Source of the DNA: Diplonema papillatum
Lineage: Eukaryota; Euglenozoa; Diplonemea; Diplonemida; Diplonemidae
Direction of reading: 5' to 3'
Length of the DNA stretch: 64,000 bases
NCBI GenBank assembly: GCA_030068145.1
Contig: JAPJBO010000597.1
Coordinates: 1 to 64,000 of the forward strand
Shown here: piece after piece, positions 48,566-59,772 of the stretch
How positions within the stretch are numbered: position 1 is the first letter of the stretch
How the letters are laid out: each line of letters opens with the position of its first letter
Made by a program: the position numbers and the translations under genes
The notes under the pieces: model-generated
The model's database searches: none
What the model saw: only the letters and a program-made list of their open reading frames with translations
What the model was told of the DNA's origin: nothing

Positions 48566-49504
48566 GCCTACACAAAAATAGTCTAGAAGACAGCCGTCGC
48601 CAGCGCACAAAGGGGAAGCGAGTTCTTAACCCGAAGAAAATGGCTTCTTAAAGCTCGAAACAGTCTTTACTAAAGGGCAAACCTGAAGTTTCGAGGGCCG
48701 ATCCGCATCCGATTACCTCCGAGATTGGCAGAAATTCACACACGAGCCCGTTGAAAGAGGCGAGCCTGCTCCGGTGCAATGAGAACTGCCCAAGCCTCCC
48801 CGTTAACCGGGCCACTGGCTTTCTGTGTGTGTGTGTATCAGAAAACGGAAGAATAGTCGACAAGAGTAGACAACACAATGCACGTCGACACTTGTCGATC
48901 GTCGGCAGCACGCGCAAACTTTATCATTGAGCAGATTCGAAGAAACGAACAACTCCCCAAGCCGCTCCGAAAGGGTGCCGGCATAGTTCCCACTGCAACA
49001 CCGCAACATGTGTCACTTCAGATACCTTACTTCCTCGTGTACAAAAAACACGGTGTCTCCGGATGTTACAGTCGCTGCTCAAAATGGACGGCACAATGGC
49101 AGGCGAAAAAGTCGTACTTTCTCTGATACCTTGCGACCATCACGGATTGTGCGGCGATCGTGTCCTCCCGCCGACTCAGCTCGGCTCTAGAGAACTGGCA
49201 GTTTTGTCGAAGACTTTGATCAAGTGTGGAACAGAGCCTACAGAAAACTTCGGATGGTGCCAGTCCAAATGATCCGTGATGTCGCAACATACCGCCAGAC
49301 TACCACCACTCCATGACACTGTGGTGGGAAGCTAAGTCGCTAAAGTCTACCAGGGCACAACATCCGAGATAGTAGTAAACAGTGTTCACCTTACTGCGTT
49401 TTTACCAAGAAACTGTCTAGAGAGTTACATAGCGCAGGCCCATCTCCTCGTGGGGTACGGAAGTCTTGCTGCTTGCAACGACAGTTATTCTTTTCTTTTT
49501 GCAG
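48566..49504. other. No gene seen
   Basis: Intergenic; a short (GT)n near 48823-48835. Confidence 0.35.
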
Positions 49505-49642
49505 CAGGCTAGCGCGCTCGGATCGGCGCCGGCTAGCTTAAGTCACTCGTTTGTTTGTAAAGACTGCTCCGTTCTTCCCCCTGACTTGTTACCGGACTAG
49601 AACGACACATACTACTGTGCAGTCTATCGTCACAGATTAAGT
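49505..49642 (+). repeat. Dispersed repeat family G, copy interrupted by LINE sequence
   Basis: GCGCTCGGATCGGCGCCG, TCGTTTGTTTGTAAAGAC, GTCTATCGTCACAGATTAAG; the family sequence seems to resume at about 49855 (ATATCAAGTTCGAGCTACTA). Confidence 0.55.
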
Positions 49643-49858
49643 TGCCCCTACCGCAGGAGAAGAAGGAGAGGGTTTACGCTTCGGTCGTGATCCCGAAGGC
49701 GATTTACGGGGTAGAGGTACAGGGGCCGGAGAAGAAGCGGCTCGCACAGTTGACTTCTGCGATTGAAAGGGGACTTGCAGGAAGGGATAGGCGGGGATGT
49801 TGCGCCGCGATTAGCCTCTCGCTCGTGAGGAAGGGTCACTTGGTGGATCCACCAGCAT
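49642..49858 (+). pseudogene. Non-LTR retrotransposon (LINE) reverse-transcriptase fragment
   Basis: About 70 residues resembling the region just after the catalytic core of LINE reverse transcriptases: KERVYASVVIPKAIYGVEVQ, a Leu/Ala-rich helix, GRDRRGCCAAISLSLVRKGH and LVDP. Known LINEs have the same order (VLPKALYG..E, RRGRCPEI, KGHR.DP). Both ends pass into repeat family G, so only a fragment is present. Confidence 0.5.
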
Positions 49859-51029
49859 ATCAAGTTCGAGCTACTACTACTGCATCGGGCTAGCTTCTAC
49901 GAGGGCGCCGAAGTCGAACGCGTATAGCACGCGTTTGACTGAAAGGATTATTGATGCTCTCCCCGCGAGCAAGGGGTTTCCGCCTGCAAGAACTCCACCC
50001 ACATCGCCGTCGCTTCACCGTGCCAGAGCCACGGCCCGCAGCGCGCCTTCGAGACGGCTTGCGCCCGCCGTGGTAGGGGGGAGTGGTGAGGAGATGCCCT
50101 CGGATAGGGTCCCTGCACTCTAGCTCGTCATTGTTTCCAACAAGACTCCGCATTTTCTTTTTCTATTTTCTTCCAAAGCGGCACTGAAGAGAAACTTTCC
50201 CGGCCACACCGTTTGTACTTGAAAACTCAGAACGAACCCAACCACAAGCTGCTACTGCAGGACAACCCCTTCAGAAAAGTTTTGTTCCCTGTACACACGT
50301 CGCGGTGAAGTCAGCCTTCTCTTGAGCGAACGAGTGCATATCGAAAGAAGCTGTCTTCTCAGCCGTTACATGTGTTTCCATCAAGACTGGGTGGTCGGGA
50401 ACGAAAAAAATGAATGAACAACCAATACTACGATTTTCTCTGTTTTACTACCACAGTATGCATTCCGACAAAATCCGCGCAGACGTCATTCGATTACTCG
50501 ATTGCCCGACACACAGAGGACTCACCACAGACACCGCCTGAGACTCTTAAGAAACCCCACCAGCATTTTCAGTATTTTCTGATGGAACCCCTGCCGACCC
50601 ACGCGGATTCACAATCCGTGTGGATGACCGAATCCGTCGGAATGCATTGTGTACGTACAACAGTTCCGGAAGAACGGCTGCACACCAGAACGTTAAACTC
50701 AAAATTGCTGCAGGTCCTCCCCCAGAGCAATCACGGACAACCACCAGTTAACCAATGTGCGCTATCTCCGGAAAGGTTCTCCAGCATTCCTCGGTTCTGT
50801 AGCAAATGCTCTTGGCGGAGCTCGAAGGAGGAGGCGTGCACGGAACGGGCGTGGTGAAGTCCACTTTGGCCTGTCGACGAGGAAAGGCCATGTTTCGCCG
50901 GTTGACACCGCCGGGGGCGTGTGCCAGCAAACAGGGTGACTCTCCCGAGTTAAGCTGTGCCTCTCCACGCCTTGCATACGCGTTCGACTAGCCGGTGTTT
51001 CAATTTGAAACGCCAGACAAGTTTTACTA
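49859..51029. other. Region with retroelement-like and unassigned frames
   Basis: A frame ending at 50123 reads AYSTRLTERIIDALPASKGF and then a Pro/Arg/Ser-rich stretch, which may be retroelement polyprotein debris. At 50757-50991 two overlapping frames are open without a recognisable domain. No gene called. Confidence 0.3.
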
Positions 51030-51248
51030 CACGGTGAGGTCCAGCCTCAGAAGCTGGAGTTAAAGGGGGTGTGCCCGAGTCACACCCGAAAAGCGGGTGT
51101 GCCACAACCAAAACGCGTGTAAATCCACACCCGAAAAGCGGGTGTGCCACAACCAAAACGCGTGTAAATCCACACCCGAAAAGCGGGTGTGACACCCGCT
51201 TTCTATCTCCAGCTTTAACTCCAGCTTCTGAGGCTGGACTTCACCGTG
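51030..51248. mobile_element. MITE family I, best-preserved copy
   Basis: Inverted ends CACGGTGAGGTCCAGCCTCA and its complement near TGAGGCTGGACTTCACCGTG. The interior has three tandem CACACCCGAAAAGCGGGTGT hairpins separated by CCACAACCAAAACGCGTGTA. Confidence 0.85.
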
Positions 51249-52344
51249 AGGCGGTTTCTGCCACGGAGAGAAACGCGGCACCTTAAGCAAAGGCAATTGG
51301 GTTGCCCGGCTAGGAGCACAGGGTAATCACGACTGGAGCTTCTGCACGCTAACCTTTTCTCTCACTTTGTTGTCGCCATTGCCAGCTCGCTTTATGTTGC
51401 ACCCAAAGCGCATAGATGGGACGTTAACTTAGCCGGCCACGCAGGCGTTTCAGTGTCTTTCCCCGCCCGAATGGAACTGCCGACAGGCCCCCCACCCCTC
51501 CGAGAACTGTTGACAACGCAACAAACCGTGTGCCAGGGACATATCCCCACCTGTTAACCACCACTCCTCCGTCGACGTGTGGTTGCACCGCACACTCTTC
51601 TGTTTTTTTCTTCTTCAATTTTTTAAAAGGGACAGCGGCCTCCAGTATTGTACTTCGCTGCTGGACGACAGGTGATTCGCACACTCCCTCCCCAAGTGAG
51701 CGCATCTAGATCTCTCCAGGGTGGCGGATATGCACCCAGTTATGAAGGCGTTCCCAGCACAAGGAGCAACCGTCAACATCTTCGCGTTTCGCTGGTTGAC
51801 AACTCCCGAGCAGGGAGGAGGGAGCGCCGATCCCTAACCCATCCCGTCACATTCATTCTGAAGGCGCGCCGTTTCGAAGCACAGGCCGCATCTCGAATCG
51901 CGGTGCGGAACAATCTGAACCGGTACCTCTCTCCCCTTCCCAAAAGGATCTGCAGACACAGTTTCGTCGAAATTAATGCCTTCGGCACCTTCGGCGCAAA
52001 CGGTTATCGCCCGATCCGCGTACCCCTTCCCCCCTTCATTCATGCCGTGACAGTGCCCGCGCCGAGGATGAAGCCGGTCTTTTAGGACAGAACCCCCAGG
52101 AATCTTGAGCGGTTTCTTTTTCGTTTCAACTCTAAAAAAATGTCTCGAAATGTTGGCCTGAAGCCATTTTGACACGAGGCCGGGACGATCGGCCTTGACA
52201 CGAGCACTGTAGCCGTGCAGATAAAAAAAAAAGAAGAGTCTGCACGCACGCGGTACAACCAAAGACGGCCGCTCGATGACATTCGTTGTGCATCCGTCGA
52301 AGTTACACGACCACCCCGTCCCCCCTCTCCTTCCACGAACAAAC
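51249..52344. other. No gene seen
   Basis: A 145-residue plus frame (51648-52085) and a 142-residue minus frame overlap; neither shows a domain. A weak C module lies at about 52086-52140. Confidence 0.35.
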
Positions 52345-52442
52345 CAGACGCACGTGTCGTCCTGTATGCAGACGCACAGGCTCCGACGCCGAATGATGGT
52401 CCGCTAGTGTAGTCCACGTGCACGCACAACCATTCCGAGCAC
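52345..52442. repeat. Dispersed repeat family F, diverged copy
   Basis: Keeps CCAGACGCAC, GTCGTCCTGTATGCAGACGC, GATGGTCCGC and ACCATTCCGAGCACG. Confidence 0.45.
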
Positions 52443-52617
52443 GTACGGTGGTCCAGCCTCCGAAGCTGGAGTCAAAGCTGGGTTAAAAAAGCGGGTGCCC
52501 AACCCTTTTTCGGGTGTGGATTCGCACGCGTTTTGGATGTGGCACACCCGCTTTTCGGGTGCGACTCAGACGCACCCTCGTTTTCTCCAGATTCTGCGGC
52601 TGGACCTCACCGTGTAC
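52443..52617. mobile_element. MITE family I, copy 3
   Basis: Ends ACGGTGGTCCAGCCTCCGAA and GGCTGGACCTCACCGTG; interior CACCCGCTTTTCGGGTG. Confidence 0.75.
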
Positions 52618-53215
52618 TTGCATCGCACACGGTGGCACCATGCTACGTTTTCGTGGACTTTGAGCACCTGTTTGCTTGAACGCGCTTCCAGCCGATAGCG
52701 CCGGTGTTCTTGACCAGATGTTTTAGACGCAAAAGACTCGGCGGCCAACTGACAGGTTGTGTTGGCCGGCCGGCTGTGGAGGGCAGTGTCGTTCTGGTAC
52801 CTCAGCCGGTGTCTACTAAGACGCGGGTGCACGAACACAGCAAGGTGCCCCACCTCCTCTAGTCACCACCTGAGAAAAAGAGTGAAAGAGTACGTACAGC
52901 AGTGACCTCACCGTGTACTTGCATCGGTGTGAACCGGTGGCACCATGCTACGTTTTCGTGGACTTTGAGCACCTGTTTGCTTGAACGCGCTTCCAGCCGA
53001 TAGCGCCGGTGTTCTTGACCAGATGTTTTAGACGCAAAAGACTCGGCGGCCAACTGACAGGTTGTGTTGCCGGCCCGCTGTGGAGGGCCGTGTCGTTCTG
53101 GTACCTCAGCCGGTGTCTACTAAGACGCGGGTGCACAGACACAGCAAGGTGCCCCAGTTCCATCCACCTCCTCTAGTCACCACGTGAGAAAAAGAGTGAA
53201 AGAGTACGTACAGTG
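52603..53215 (+). repeat. Tandem duplication of an about 300-bp unit
   Basis: Unit 1 about 52603-52902 and unit 2 about 52903-53215, nearly identical (GACCTCACCGTGTACTTGCA to AAAGAGTACGTACAG). Unit 1 overlaps the right end of the MITE before it, so the duplication took place after, or together with, that insertion. Confidence 0.9.
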
Positions 53216-53539
53216 AGTAGAGAAGAGAACGAGTGCAAAAGAAGTTGGCGGTGGCACAAACTACCGGGCCAGCGGAGACCACCGCAAAAAAAATATTTCT
53301 TACTTTTCCTTATCCCTCAAAACCAGCACCAATACCAACGACCCCCGTCACCACGCCTTTTTCCTCTATCATAAAGAGAGTCATACACCTCCATGGCACC
53401 ATAAAAAACAGAAAATCCATGGTAAAGAAAGAAAACTCAGAATACCGTCACTAAAATACACGAGAAGACGCTGAAAGTAAATTGATGTTGTCGACAACGA
53501 AAAGCAGAAGAATATATCCAAACCCACGCATTTCTTATT
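53216..53539. other. No feature seen
   Basis: A-rich intergenic sequence. Confidence 0.4.
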
Positions 53540-53696
53540 ATGAAACATGAAATGTCGAAGGAAATGAGAAGCTCGTCGCCGCAAACCATGGCGTTTTCAC
53601 TTGCGTTCTGAAACCAGCTACGTAAAAACGATCAGGCACCGCGTTCAACGAAAACTACTCTCTCTCTATCCATCATCATCATCATCATCATCATCG

Positions 53697-53745
<49 letters not shown>

Positions 53746-53790
53746 TCGTTTGTTATCAGCCGCGGTTGTGCGAGTGACACGCTCTTACTT
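53540..53790. repeat. Dispersed repeat family P with long (CAT)n
   Basis: Same element as 47607-47806, but the trinucleotide tract (about 53669-53746) holds about 25 units. Confidence 0.8.
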
Positions 53791-53889
53791 TCTTCTGAAT
53801 CGAACCACAAAACGGTGCAGGGGTTCCCAGGAGGCTGGTTTACCGGCTTTTCGGTCGGGGTCGGTGCAGGCCTAGACAGGACCCTTTGT

Positions 53890-54040
53890 TGTTTTCTACA
53901 TAAGCGCCAGCTTGGAAGGAAACGCTCGACAAAGCTGTCAGACAAAGAACCGAAAGGATCCCAAGTGCCGTAACTACCGAACACGCGTTGAACGGACGTG
54001 AGGTCATGCGGGTCTACCCCTACACGACGTCATACACCCC
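53890..54040 (-). mobile_element. SINE-like family B, partial copy (tail part)
   Basis: CTACATAAGCGCCAGCTTGG, AAACGCTCGACAAAGCTG, then GAACGGACGTGAGGTCATGC. The head part is missing. Confidence 0.65.
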
Positions 54041-54786
54041 GCAATCCTACCACAGCAAGATGTACGGATAGTATGATGTATTCATTCGGTCCTCCTGCAT
54101 AGTCCATGGACAGCCGACAGAGTTTGAAGAGAGCATCCATTTGGTATCGGAAGATTAGACAAACCTTGTGCGCTAGCTCCGTTGAACCGTGAATCTAATA
54201 ATCGAAGCCCCCTATTTCTTCCAAGAAACCCTTGCCAGAACCGTCAAGCAAGAAAGAAAAAAAAAAAAAAAAAAAAACAGAAACAGTTAAAAAAAAAAAA
54301 GAAACGCCCATCAGTTTTAAAGCAAAGCAACTATGCCGAGCGGTAGAGACCTACCTGGAAGGAACGAACCGCCCCCGGGTGGGATAATCTGACACAAGCT
54401 GTCATTGGTGGGAGAGAAGGAAAGCGCCCTGCAAGCTAAACAAGAAGGCAAACGGTGCCCTCCCCTGCTTCGACAACATGAAAACCACACAGCCCCCCAC
54501 GTTTAGCTGGCTAGCATCAAATTTGCATGAGAGGCAGAATTCTGCCCAAACACAGCAATCACAACACAACGGTCGCAATACATCAAAACGTCTCGTCTTC
54601 AAGACCATCACAACGAGCCCTAAGTCCCACCCGCTATGACATAGACCTTCGCAGCTAGCGGTAGCGTGCGGAAGAAGCTTTGGGCCGCCATAGTACCCCA
54701 CCCACTTTTCCGCCATCCTTTCATCACGAAAAGCCTCTGTGCGCCCGTTCGTTTCTTCCCTTTTACCTCTTCTTTTACCCCTTCTT
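54041..54786. other. Intergenic with inverted copy of the 940-1045 sequence
   Basis: About 54118-54210 is the complement of 940-1045 (GAGCATCCATTTGGTATCGG, AACCTTGTGCGCTAGCT, GAACCGTGAATCTAATAA). Poly(A) tracts at about 54257-54300. Confidence 0.6.
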
Positions 54787-54960
54787 GAAGGGGCCTTCTC
54801 CCCGTGACGGATGTGCCGGTGCTCTAGTAGCACACGGTGGTTATGGCACTCACGCTCCGCGCTGGTGGTCCGTCTAATGTGTCCGTGGCTTAAAGGACCG
54901 AAACACGGCACAGACGGGCCCAGTGCGGTGTTGAGCACGTGTCCATTCCAGCATGTTGCC
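54787..54960. repeat. Dispersed repeat family F, copy 5 (long form)
   Basis: GGGGCCTTCTCCCCGTGACG, then GTGGCTTAAAGGACCGAAAC, then GTGTTGAGCACGTGTCCATT. Confidence 0.7.
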
Positions 54961-55081
54961 CCTTCCTCCCGACCAGTCTCTGCGAACCGTCCAGGGGCTC
55001 TGATTTTCCGACCCCATCGTTCACCCTCGCAACACACCACAAAATAATTGAATCCGAGCCCATCCCCCCCCCCCCCCCCCC

Positions 55082-56379
55082 CCTAGGGCTAAGTTGGATG
55101 GAAACGCCGTTTCTTTTAGTTTTTTCGAAATATGGAAACGGAAACGGAAACGTTTCCGTTTTTTTTAAAAGAAACGCCGGAAGGCTCCTCATGCTGAGGG
55201 GTCCTATAGGATACCACTTCGCGGGTCCTTCTGTGTGTCCATCCGGTGTCCGTTTCCAGCCAAAGTTTGGCTCTCCTTTCAGAGGGCGGGATCACCTTCT
55301 TCTTTTGATCTACCATCGGGCACTTTCTCTTCCTCCGTCTTCTGGCGGGCTCTTTGACTCTTCAGGGCCCTTCCTGGGCTGTTCTTCGACTTGGCTCGGA
55401 CCCTTCTTGTGTGTCGTCACAGTCTCGTTTGTGCAGAGCAGTCGCTGAAGCTCACCGCTTTCTTTCGTCGGCGATCTGACACGAGCAAATAGGTAACCAC
55501 AAGCTAATGATGCAGAGTGTCGTCACATGTGGATGCTGAGGTTTTCTGATACCAGATTCCGCTCTTCTGTGCCTACCACTTCGTCTTCTGCTGCTTCCAG
55601 CCTACGTTCTCATGTTTACTTGTATCGGCGGCCGTGCCGAGTGGGGCTTTCTGAATCTGTTGTTCTCTTCTGCATTGTCGGTGGGGTTCTTCCTGACGTC
55701 GCTGTGTATGCTCCGACAACACCGCCGATGGTGCCCCTTCCGGTGACGGTTGCCACCCGTCATCGTATACAAGGTGCACTGTGGCAAGCGATGTTTAACG
55801 CACATCGCTTTTCTGGCGGGTTCAACATTGCCCCGGCGTACGTGTGCCCTTCTCATCTCCTGGTGCTGATTGCACTCCCTCTTTGTCTTACGCCGAAAAC
55901 CCCCGGTCTTGTAGCCTGTGGCGCGGCGGTGCTCCCGCCGTCCTGATATAGCCTATTATTGGAAGCGGATGTGCTTTCCCGATCGTCTTCAGCACGTTGG
56001 CCAACGGCCTCGCATAACGGAGCATCGTCGCCACAACAGCCATTGGTAAATAGAGCTTGGCAGACCTCAAAGTCATCACATGCGGATGCAAGTGGTTGTG
56101 CAGGCGAGGCGTGTGGTTGCGTCTGCTCCACACGGTCGCAACCCGTCTGCTTCTTTCCTCCCTCATTTCGGAGCCTCCTTGTCCATGGGTTCCCACTGGA
56201 TTGCGTGGTCCGCCATTCGGAACACATTTCCGGTTGGACCTACAGCCAGTACACTAGTGGCATACCAGCCGTTTCTTTTGAAAAGAAACGGCGTTTCCAT
56301 CCACCGCCAAAAAGAAGGGAACGGAAACGGAAACGGAAACGGAAACGTTTCCAACGTTTCCATCCTACATAGCCCTAGG
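55082..56379. mobile_element. 1.3-kb element with inverted ends and GGAAAC hexamers
   Basis: Ends CCTAGGGCTAAGTTGGATGG and the complement of CCTAGGGCTATGTAGGATGG (two mismatches in 25). Subterminal (GGAAAC)n/(GTTTCC)n arrays and a TTTCTTTTnnAAAAGAAA palindrome near the right end. Open frames inside on both strands show no transposase signature, so it looks non-autonomous. Preceded by a poly(C) run (about 55062-55083). Confidence 0.7.
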
Positions 56380-57620
56380 GGGTGCGACTCCCATTGTAAA
56401 TTTGTCCGTTTTATTATTTTTGCCATTTTTGCATGCTTCGGAGGCACCTCCGGGTACTTTGAGCCCTAAAAGTATGTGTTCACGAGGCTTTTGTGGGTCC
56501 TCAACCCAGGAATCGATCAGAATCTCGCCCAAAAAGGCAGAAATGATGAAAATATTGTGAAAAATAGAGGGACCTGTCCGTGTTGGCAAAGAGATAATCT
56601 TCCCTTCGTCGACCAGAAACTGCCATGCATGGCCCGGAATTCGCCTTTTTGGTCCAGAATTCACCCCCTCTGGCCTTATTTCAACCTCTGCGGCTCAGAT
56701 CCCTGTCACCCGGGTCCAGAATCCACCTCTGTGGTCCAGAATCCACCCTCCCTGGTCCAGAATTCACCCTCCCTGATCCAGGATTCACCCTCCCTGGTCA
56801 GGAGTTCACCCTCCCTGGTCCAGAATCCACCATTCCTGGCCCAGAATCTCCCTTGCCCAGAGCCCGCGGGTGCCGTCCGACGGACAGTTGGCGGATTCCT
56901 ACACGCGGGGGACCTTGTTGCCTCGGTTCCCGGCGCACCTTCTGCTTCCGCGGTCACGTGCCACACCCGATGACTTCTTTTATCTTCTGCAAGAACAGCT
57001 TCGCCTCAGTTGTCGCAGCTTCCATTATGTTTTTCTGTAGCTTTTTTCGAGTATAAATTCGGAAATTTGGGCGTTGTGGTGTGCCCCCTGGGGGTTTCGC
57101 CAGCATTTGACCTTGAACCGGGCCCAGTCCGGTTTGGTCTGGGGTGATCCGGGTTGGTCTGGGCTGATCCGGGTATGGTCCGGGCTGATCCGGGTATGGT
57201 CCGGGCTGATCCGGGTATGGTCTAGGGGCATCCAAACACCAAAAAGCAGCCACAAACGACGGCAGCAGGGTCAGACTGTGACAGGAATGACTCAGGATGT
57301 GGTCATTTGTGCCCCGGAATGCTCCAAAAATTTCTCTACACTATTTTTCATCCAGATTTGAGACTCGTTTTGTAAAGGTTTTAGAAATCGGTTAATTTCG
57401 GACATCTTGTCGAGGTGGCCGAAACCTCCATTTTGCAACATGCTACCCCTTCTTTTCGCACTTTTGGGTGACATTCTGATCAGTTTCTGGCGCGCGCGCC
57501 CTCGACAACCTCATCTGAACCGATTTTGGGGGCGAACGACACCCGCCAGGGCCTCAAAGTATGCAAAAATCGCGAAAATAATAAAACCGACAAGATTTAC
57601 CCCGGCAATCGCACCCCCTA
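56376..57620. mobile_element. 1.25-kb element with long inverted ends and two internal minisatellites
   Basis: Ends TAGGGGGTGCGA and its exact complement. Similarity continues inward over about 150 bp on each side (GTTTTATTATTTT, TTTTTGCATNCTT, CTGATCAGAAT-like sequence). It overlaps or abuts the previous element in a CTAGG sequence. The interior has degenerate GGTCCAGAATTCACCCTCCC units (56640-56850) and GGGCTGATCCGGGTATGGTC units (57117-57222). No transposase recognised. Confidence 0.75.
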
Positions 57621-59126
57621 ACCCCCCTCCCCCCCCCCCCTTCTTTTCTTCGCCGCATCAGAGATCGTTAGATCTAGACGGTACTCATTGGCTCGACTCC
57701 TCACTACTGCACAAGCTTGTCTGTTAGAATGCAAAAAAAAAGACACACAAAAGGTCGAAAGACACCAATCTGTACGCCCATTCGGGATCGCCGGAAACAC
57801 AAAGAGAAGACTCACAAGTCAAACAGAGACTTCAAAAAAACCGACCGATTACTACAAGAAACAAGAAACAGTCTAGAAGAAACAGTCCATAGCACAAAAA
57901 GAAAGACGAAATTGGAGACAAGGCAGTCCCCAGCACGTCCGCCCAGTTTCCAATCATGGAAGACACCAAAGGACCGCGAAAAAAGATGCCTGGGGTGGCG
58001 CAGGGCACATGCGGGCTTGCGGGGGAAATCTGTCACCTATGACGGTTAGAAGATCGACCCAAGGTATCAGTGGATATGCCCACATCGACCCTGTCACGCA
58101 CAACTCAGAATTTGTTGCATTTGTGTGATTGTCAGGCCTTCGACTACCCTGACTACCCCCTGAGCAACGCACTCTGCACGTGTTGCAGAACAATATGTAG
58201 GTGCCCCGACGGTATAGGGTTTAGTAAGGGATTGCGTTAGTACTATCGTCCGTCGGGACTACTGACAGGCCTTCTACTACCCTGAGCAGTTACGTGTTGC
58301 CATTAGCCGGGTTCGTTCGATCTGAGGACAGCATTTTTAATTCGTCAGTGCGCCACATCGGCCTGAGTACGCCAACGGGCAACTCTAAGCACCCCCTGAC
58401 CGGGGAGCCCCCCCCACGGGAATAAGCAGAAATTATAATTAAATAGTCCACATTCGGCCTCCCCTCCCTACAAAAGTCTTCTGACAATACAAGCTTCCAG
58501 GAGACCGCCTTTTAACTTTGAAGACATCCTTCAGAAAAAAGGAGCAAAACGTTTATCTTTTTTAACCCCCCCCACCCTTCAAACCCATGAACTATTTCCC
58601 CCCCGCGCCCCTTTCTCTGCCGTGACGTGAAGCGCCTCGATAAGCCGCAGGCACACGAATGCCATCCATTCGGTTCGTTCTACGTATCTTTTTCTTTTTC
58701 GAGACATTGCAATGTGTTCCAAAAATGTAAGCCTGAACAATGAGCGAACCAACACCAAACTGAAGATCATGTCACTGTCACAGTTCACATGTCCGTGCTT
58801 CACATGAAGATCCCTAACTCAAGACATACCAGGTGAAAAAGAAGAACAACCTGAAGAGAGGGCCTGGAACTCAGCCTGCTCAAAAAAAAAAAAAAAAAAA
58901 AACAGGGGTCTCTGTGTGGATGCGTCAGCGCAACAGTTTTTGAAAGGATAGCGAAAGAGCGAAGGCATATTTTTTTTGCACCGCCGACTCAACGCGAAAT
59001 GCACCACAACAAGGTACTTACCGACGCGTCCCCATTTCTCCTTTTTTCAACGCGTTGCTGCATAAAGGGTTGTCCCTTCACCGAAGGCCATCTGCTTCCC
59101 GATGGGTTTTAAACACCCCGAGCAAG
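57621..59126. other. Gene-poor interval
   Basis: A K module at about 57725-57805; poly(A) at about 58881-58900. No gene seen. Confidence 0.4.
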
Positions 59127-59370
59127 CTTTTACATAAGCGCCAGCTTGGAAAAAGGAAATGCTCGACAAAGCTGCCAGACAAAGAACCGAAGGGATTCCA
59201 AGTGCTGTAGAACACGTGTTGAACGGACGTGAGGCCATGCGGGAGACACACAAACACAACAGGGGAAAAAGTAAGCGAGGAATGAATCAGATTGTGTTTG
59301 TATTGTATTCGCCCCTCTTCCCCTATATTTCCCTTCCATTCGGAGTCAAAGCAGCTACGTCGAGTATTTT
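59127..59370 (-). mobile_element. SINE-like family B, near full-length copy
   Basis: TTTTACATAAGCGCCAGCTT at 59127 to GCTACGTCGAGTATTTT at 59370; about 55 bp shorter in the middle than 11592-11893. Confidence 0.7.
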
Positions 59371-59599
59371 CCATCGAGCACTGAGGGTATTTAGCACCGG
59401 TGCACAGGTCTGGATGCGACTCAGAGGCCGCGCCCGGACACCTGCAGGCTGTGCCCATGCGTGACTTCGGCCGACCATATCCTTCTCGAAGACGACGCCC
59501 ACCGCGCAGTCTCAAGCGTTGCTGAGACTATCCGCATGGGCTGCCCTACTGAAGGGCGTGATGGAGGATTTTAAGCTCTCACAGTTCTCAAGTGAAGGG

Positions 59600-59772
59600 A
59601 CGGGTCGAATGACACCATCTGTTTTATTCTTCGATCTGTCGAACGCTAAAAGGTTTTCCGGGGTGGCATGATGTGTCGAACAGTAGCAGGGTCAAAAACA
59701 AAAACAAAACAAAAAACAGCAAAGATTCTGACAGCCAGACAGGTGTTAAATAACTGTTATTATCCAACCTTT
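59600..59772. mobile_element. MITE family J, diverged copy
   Basis: GGGTCGAATGACACCATCTG, CTGACAGCCAGACAGGTGTT, then AACTGTTATTATCCAACC, parallel to 43271-43421. Confidence 0.6.
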
